From positions 1 to 7,291 of the forward strand of contig JAFGJC010000192.1 of NCBI GenBank assembly GCA_016929305.1: a DNA stretch of 7,291 bases. Direction: 5' to 3'. Both the position numbers and the translations under genes were made by a program. The notes under the pieces are model-generated. The model made no database searches. It was not told the DNA's origin and was given only the letters and a program-made list of their open reading frames with translations. Position 1 is the stretch's first letter. Every line of letters starts with the position of its first letter. Below are positions 6,678-7,291 of this stretch, piece by piece. This stretch comes from a candidate division CSSED10-310 bacterium. GTDB taxonomy: Bacteria > CSSED10-310 > JAFGJC01.

Positions 6678-7291
6678 CTAAATACCAAGAATCCAGTAAC
6701 CAATATAAATACACGGAGCAACAAACAGAGGACTGTCAAATCGGTCAAGAATCCCGCCATGCCCTGGCAAAAAACTGGAAGAATCTTTAACGCCGGCCTG
6801 TCTTTTAAAACCGGATTCCACCAGATCACCAATTTGTCCCACAATCCCGATGACGAACCCCGCAAACAGGCTTTGCCTGAATGAGAGTGACGGCACTAGG
6901 ATGAATTTCAATAGATAAGCAAACATGAGAGCCGTAATGAAACCTGCAATCGCACCTTCCCATGTTTTCTTTGGACTGATGCGCACAAAGAGCTTGTGTC
7001 TGCCGAATTTCGATCCCCAAAGATAGGCTGCCGTATCACAAATCCATATGGTCAGAAAGAGAAGCATCACCAGCCCTGAACCGAATTGATCTGTCTGGTT
7101 GATAAGAACGGTTTGCTGCCGGATCAGGATTAATGTGGCAATAGACATTTGATATATGATACCGAATACTGTAATGGAGAGATTTTCAATCAAATATTCT
7201 TTATACATAAAGATTGCATAAATGGAGTTGAAAATAAATGCGGATAAAAGAATGGTCAGCAGATGAGAAGCATTAAATTGATAGAAATCAA
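6678..7291 (-). CDS. cdsA: Phosphatidate cytidylyltransferase (CDP-diglyceride synthase), C-terminal part
   Basis: About 203 residues are visible; the frame is open to the right edge, so the N-terminus is missing. The ATG at 7208 is internal: 27 further codons upstream continue in frame with hydrophobic sequence. The integral membrane enzyme makes CDP-diacylglycerol from phosphatidic acid and CTP, the branch point of phospholipid synthesis. Several hydrophobic helices are visible. Counting from the 7208 Met, SPKKTWEGAIAGF lies at about 78-90, and the family signature follows near the end: GDLVESGFKRQAGVKDSS, then LPGHGGILDRFDS, with the expected Lys, Asp, His-Gly-Gly and Asp-Arg-x-Asp residues. 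The end (TAG at 6680-6678) sits at the normal distance after the signature. It is separated from the polysaccharide genes by 188 bases and a terminator-like hairpin, and is probably a housekeeping neighbour. Confidence 0.96.
   Translation of the reverse strand, partial: DFYQFNASHLLTILLSAFIFNSIYAIFMYKEYLIENLSITVFGIIYQMSIATLILIRQQTVLINQTDQFGSGLVMLLFLTIWICDTAAYLWGSKFGRHKLFVRISPKKTWEGAIAGFITALMFAYLLKFILVPSLSFRQSLFAGFVIGIVGQIGDLVESGFKRQAGVKDSSSFLPGHGGILDRFDSPLFVAPCIYIGYWILGI

Noticed and set aside
6490..6714. Longer start for the response regulator, adding up to 75 residues
   Set aside because: The added residues do not resemble a receiver, would overlap the end of cdsA and the putative promoter, and lack a ribosome-binding site, whereas the ATG at 6489 has GAGGAA seven bases upstream.
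6608..6865. Minus-strand frame of 85 codons overlapping the end of cdsA
   Set aside because: It is in another frame over the highly conserved CdsA signature, so it is a shadow.

Overview
The window is a bacterial extracellular-polysaccharide (EPS) or capsule locus in which every supported gene lies on the minus strand, so transcription runs from high to low coordinates. The DNA is moderately AT-leaning. The organism cannot be named from the sequence. The single-polypeptide Wzz/BY-kinase fusion suggests a diderm (Gram-negative-type) bacterium. The CdsA C-terminus also looks to me like those of the Bacteroidota/Calditrichota-type (FCB-like) lineages, but that is only an impression.

Layout in transcription order: (1) 7291-6678, the C-terminal part of a phosphatidate cytidylyltransferase (CdsA), a phospholipid-synthesis gene cut by the window edge. 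(2) 6677-6490, a 188-base gap with a terminator-like hairpin after cdsA, a candidate sigma70-type promoter and a nested inverted repeat over its -10 region. (3) 6489-5806, an OmpR/PhoB-type transcription factor whose receiver domain has lost most of its phosphorylation pocket. (4) 5769-4999, an initiating sugar-phosphate transferase of the WcaJ/PglC superfamily. (5) 4982-3978, an NAD-dependent sugar-nucleotide epimerase/dehydratase. (6) 3969-2668, a NodB-like polysaccharide deacetylase whose catalytic Asp motif appears to sit at the C-terminus, as if circularly permuted. (7) 2678-438, a Wzz chain-length regulator fused to a BY-kinase. (8) 411-1, the N-terminal part of an ATP-grasp ligase starting at TTG, running off the window.

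Genes 3-8 are packed with gaps of about 36, 16, 8, -11 and 26 bases, which suggests one operon reading from the candidate promoter near 6600. In the inferred scheme the sugar transferase loads the first sugar phosphate onto undecaprenyl phosphate and the epimerase supplies a nucleotide sugar. The deacetylase and ATP-grasp ligase would decorate the glycan, for instance by exposing an amine and then forming an amide, and the Wzz/BY-kinase would control polymer length and export. The leading regulator would control the operon. No flippase, polymerase, Wza-type exporter or Wzb-type phosphatase is visible; they may lie beyond the left edge.

The observations most worth following are the apparently permuted deacetylase, the phosphorylation-deficient regulator with a possible operator in front of it, and a small hairpin that would hide the ribosome-binding site of the ATP-grasp gene. 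No RNA genes, CRISPR arrays or mobile elements were seen.
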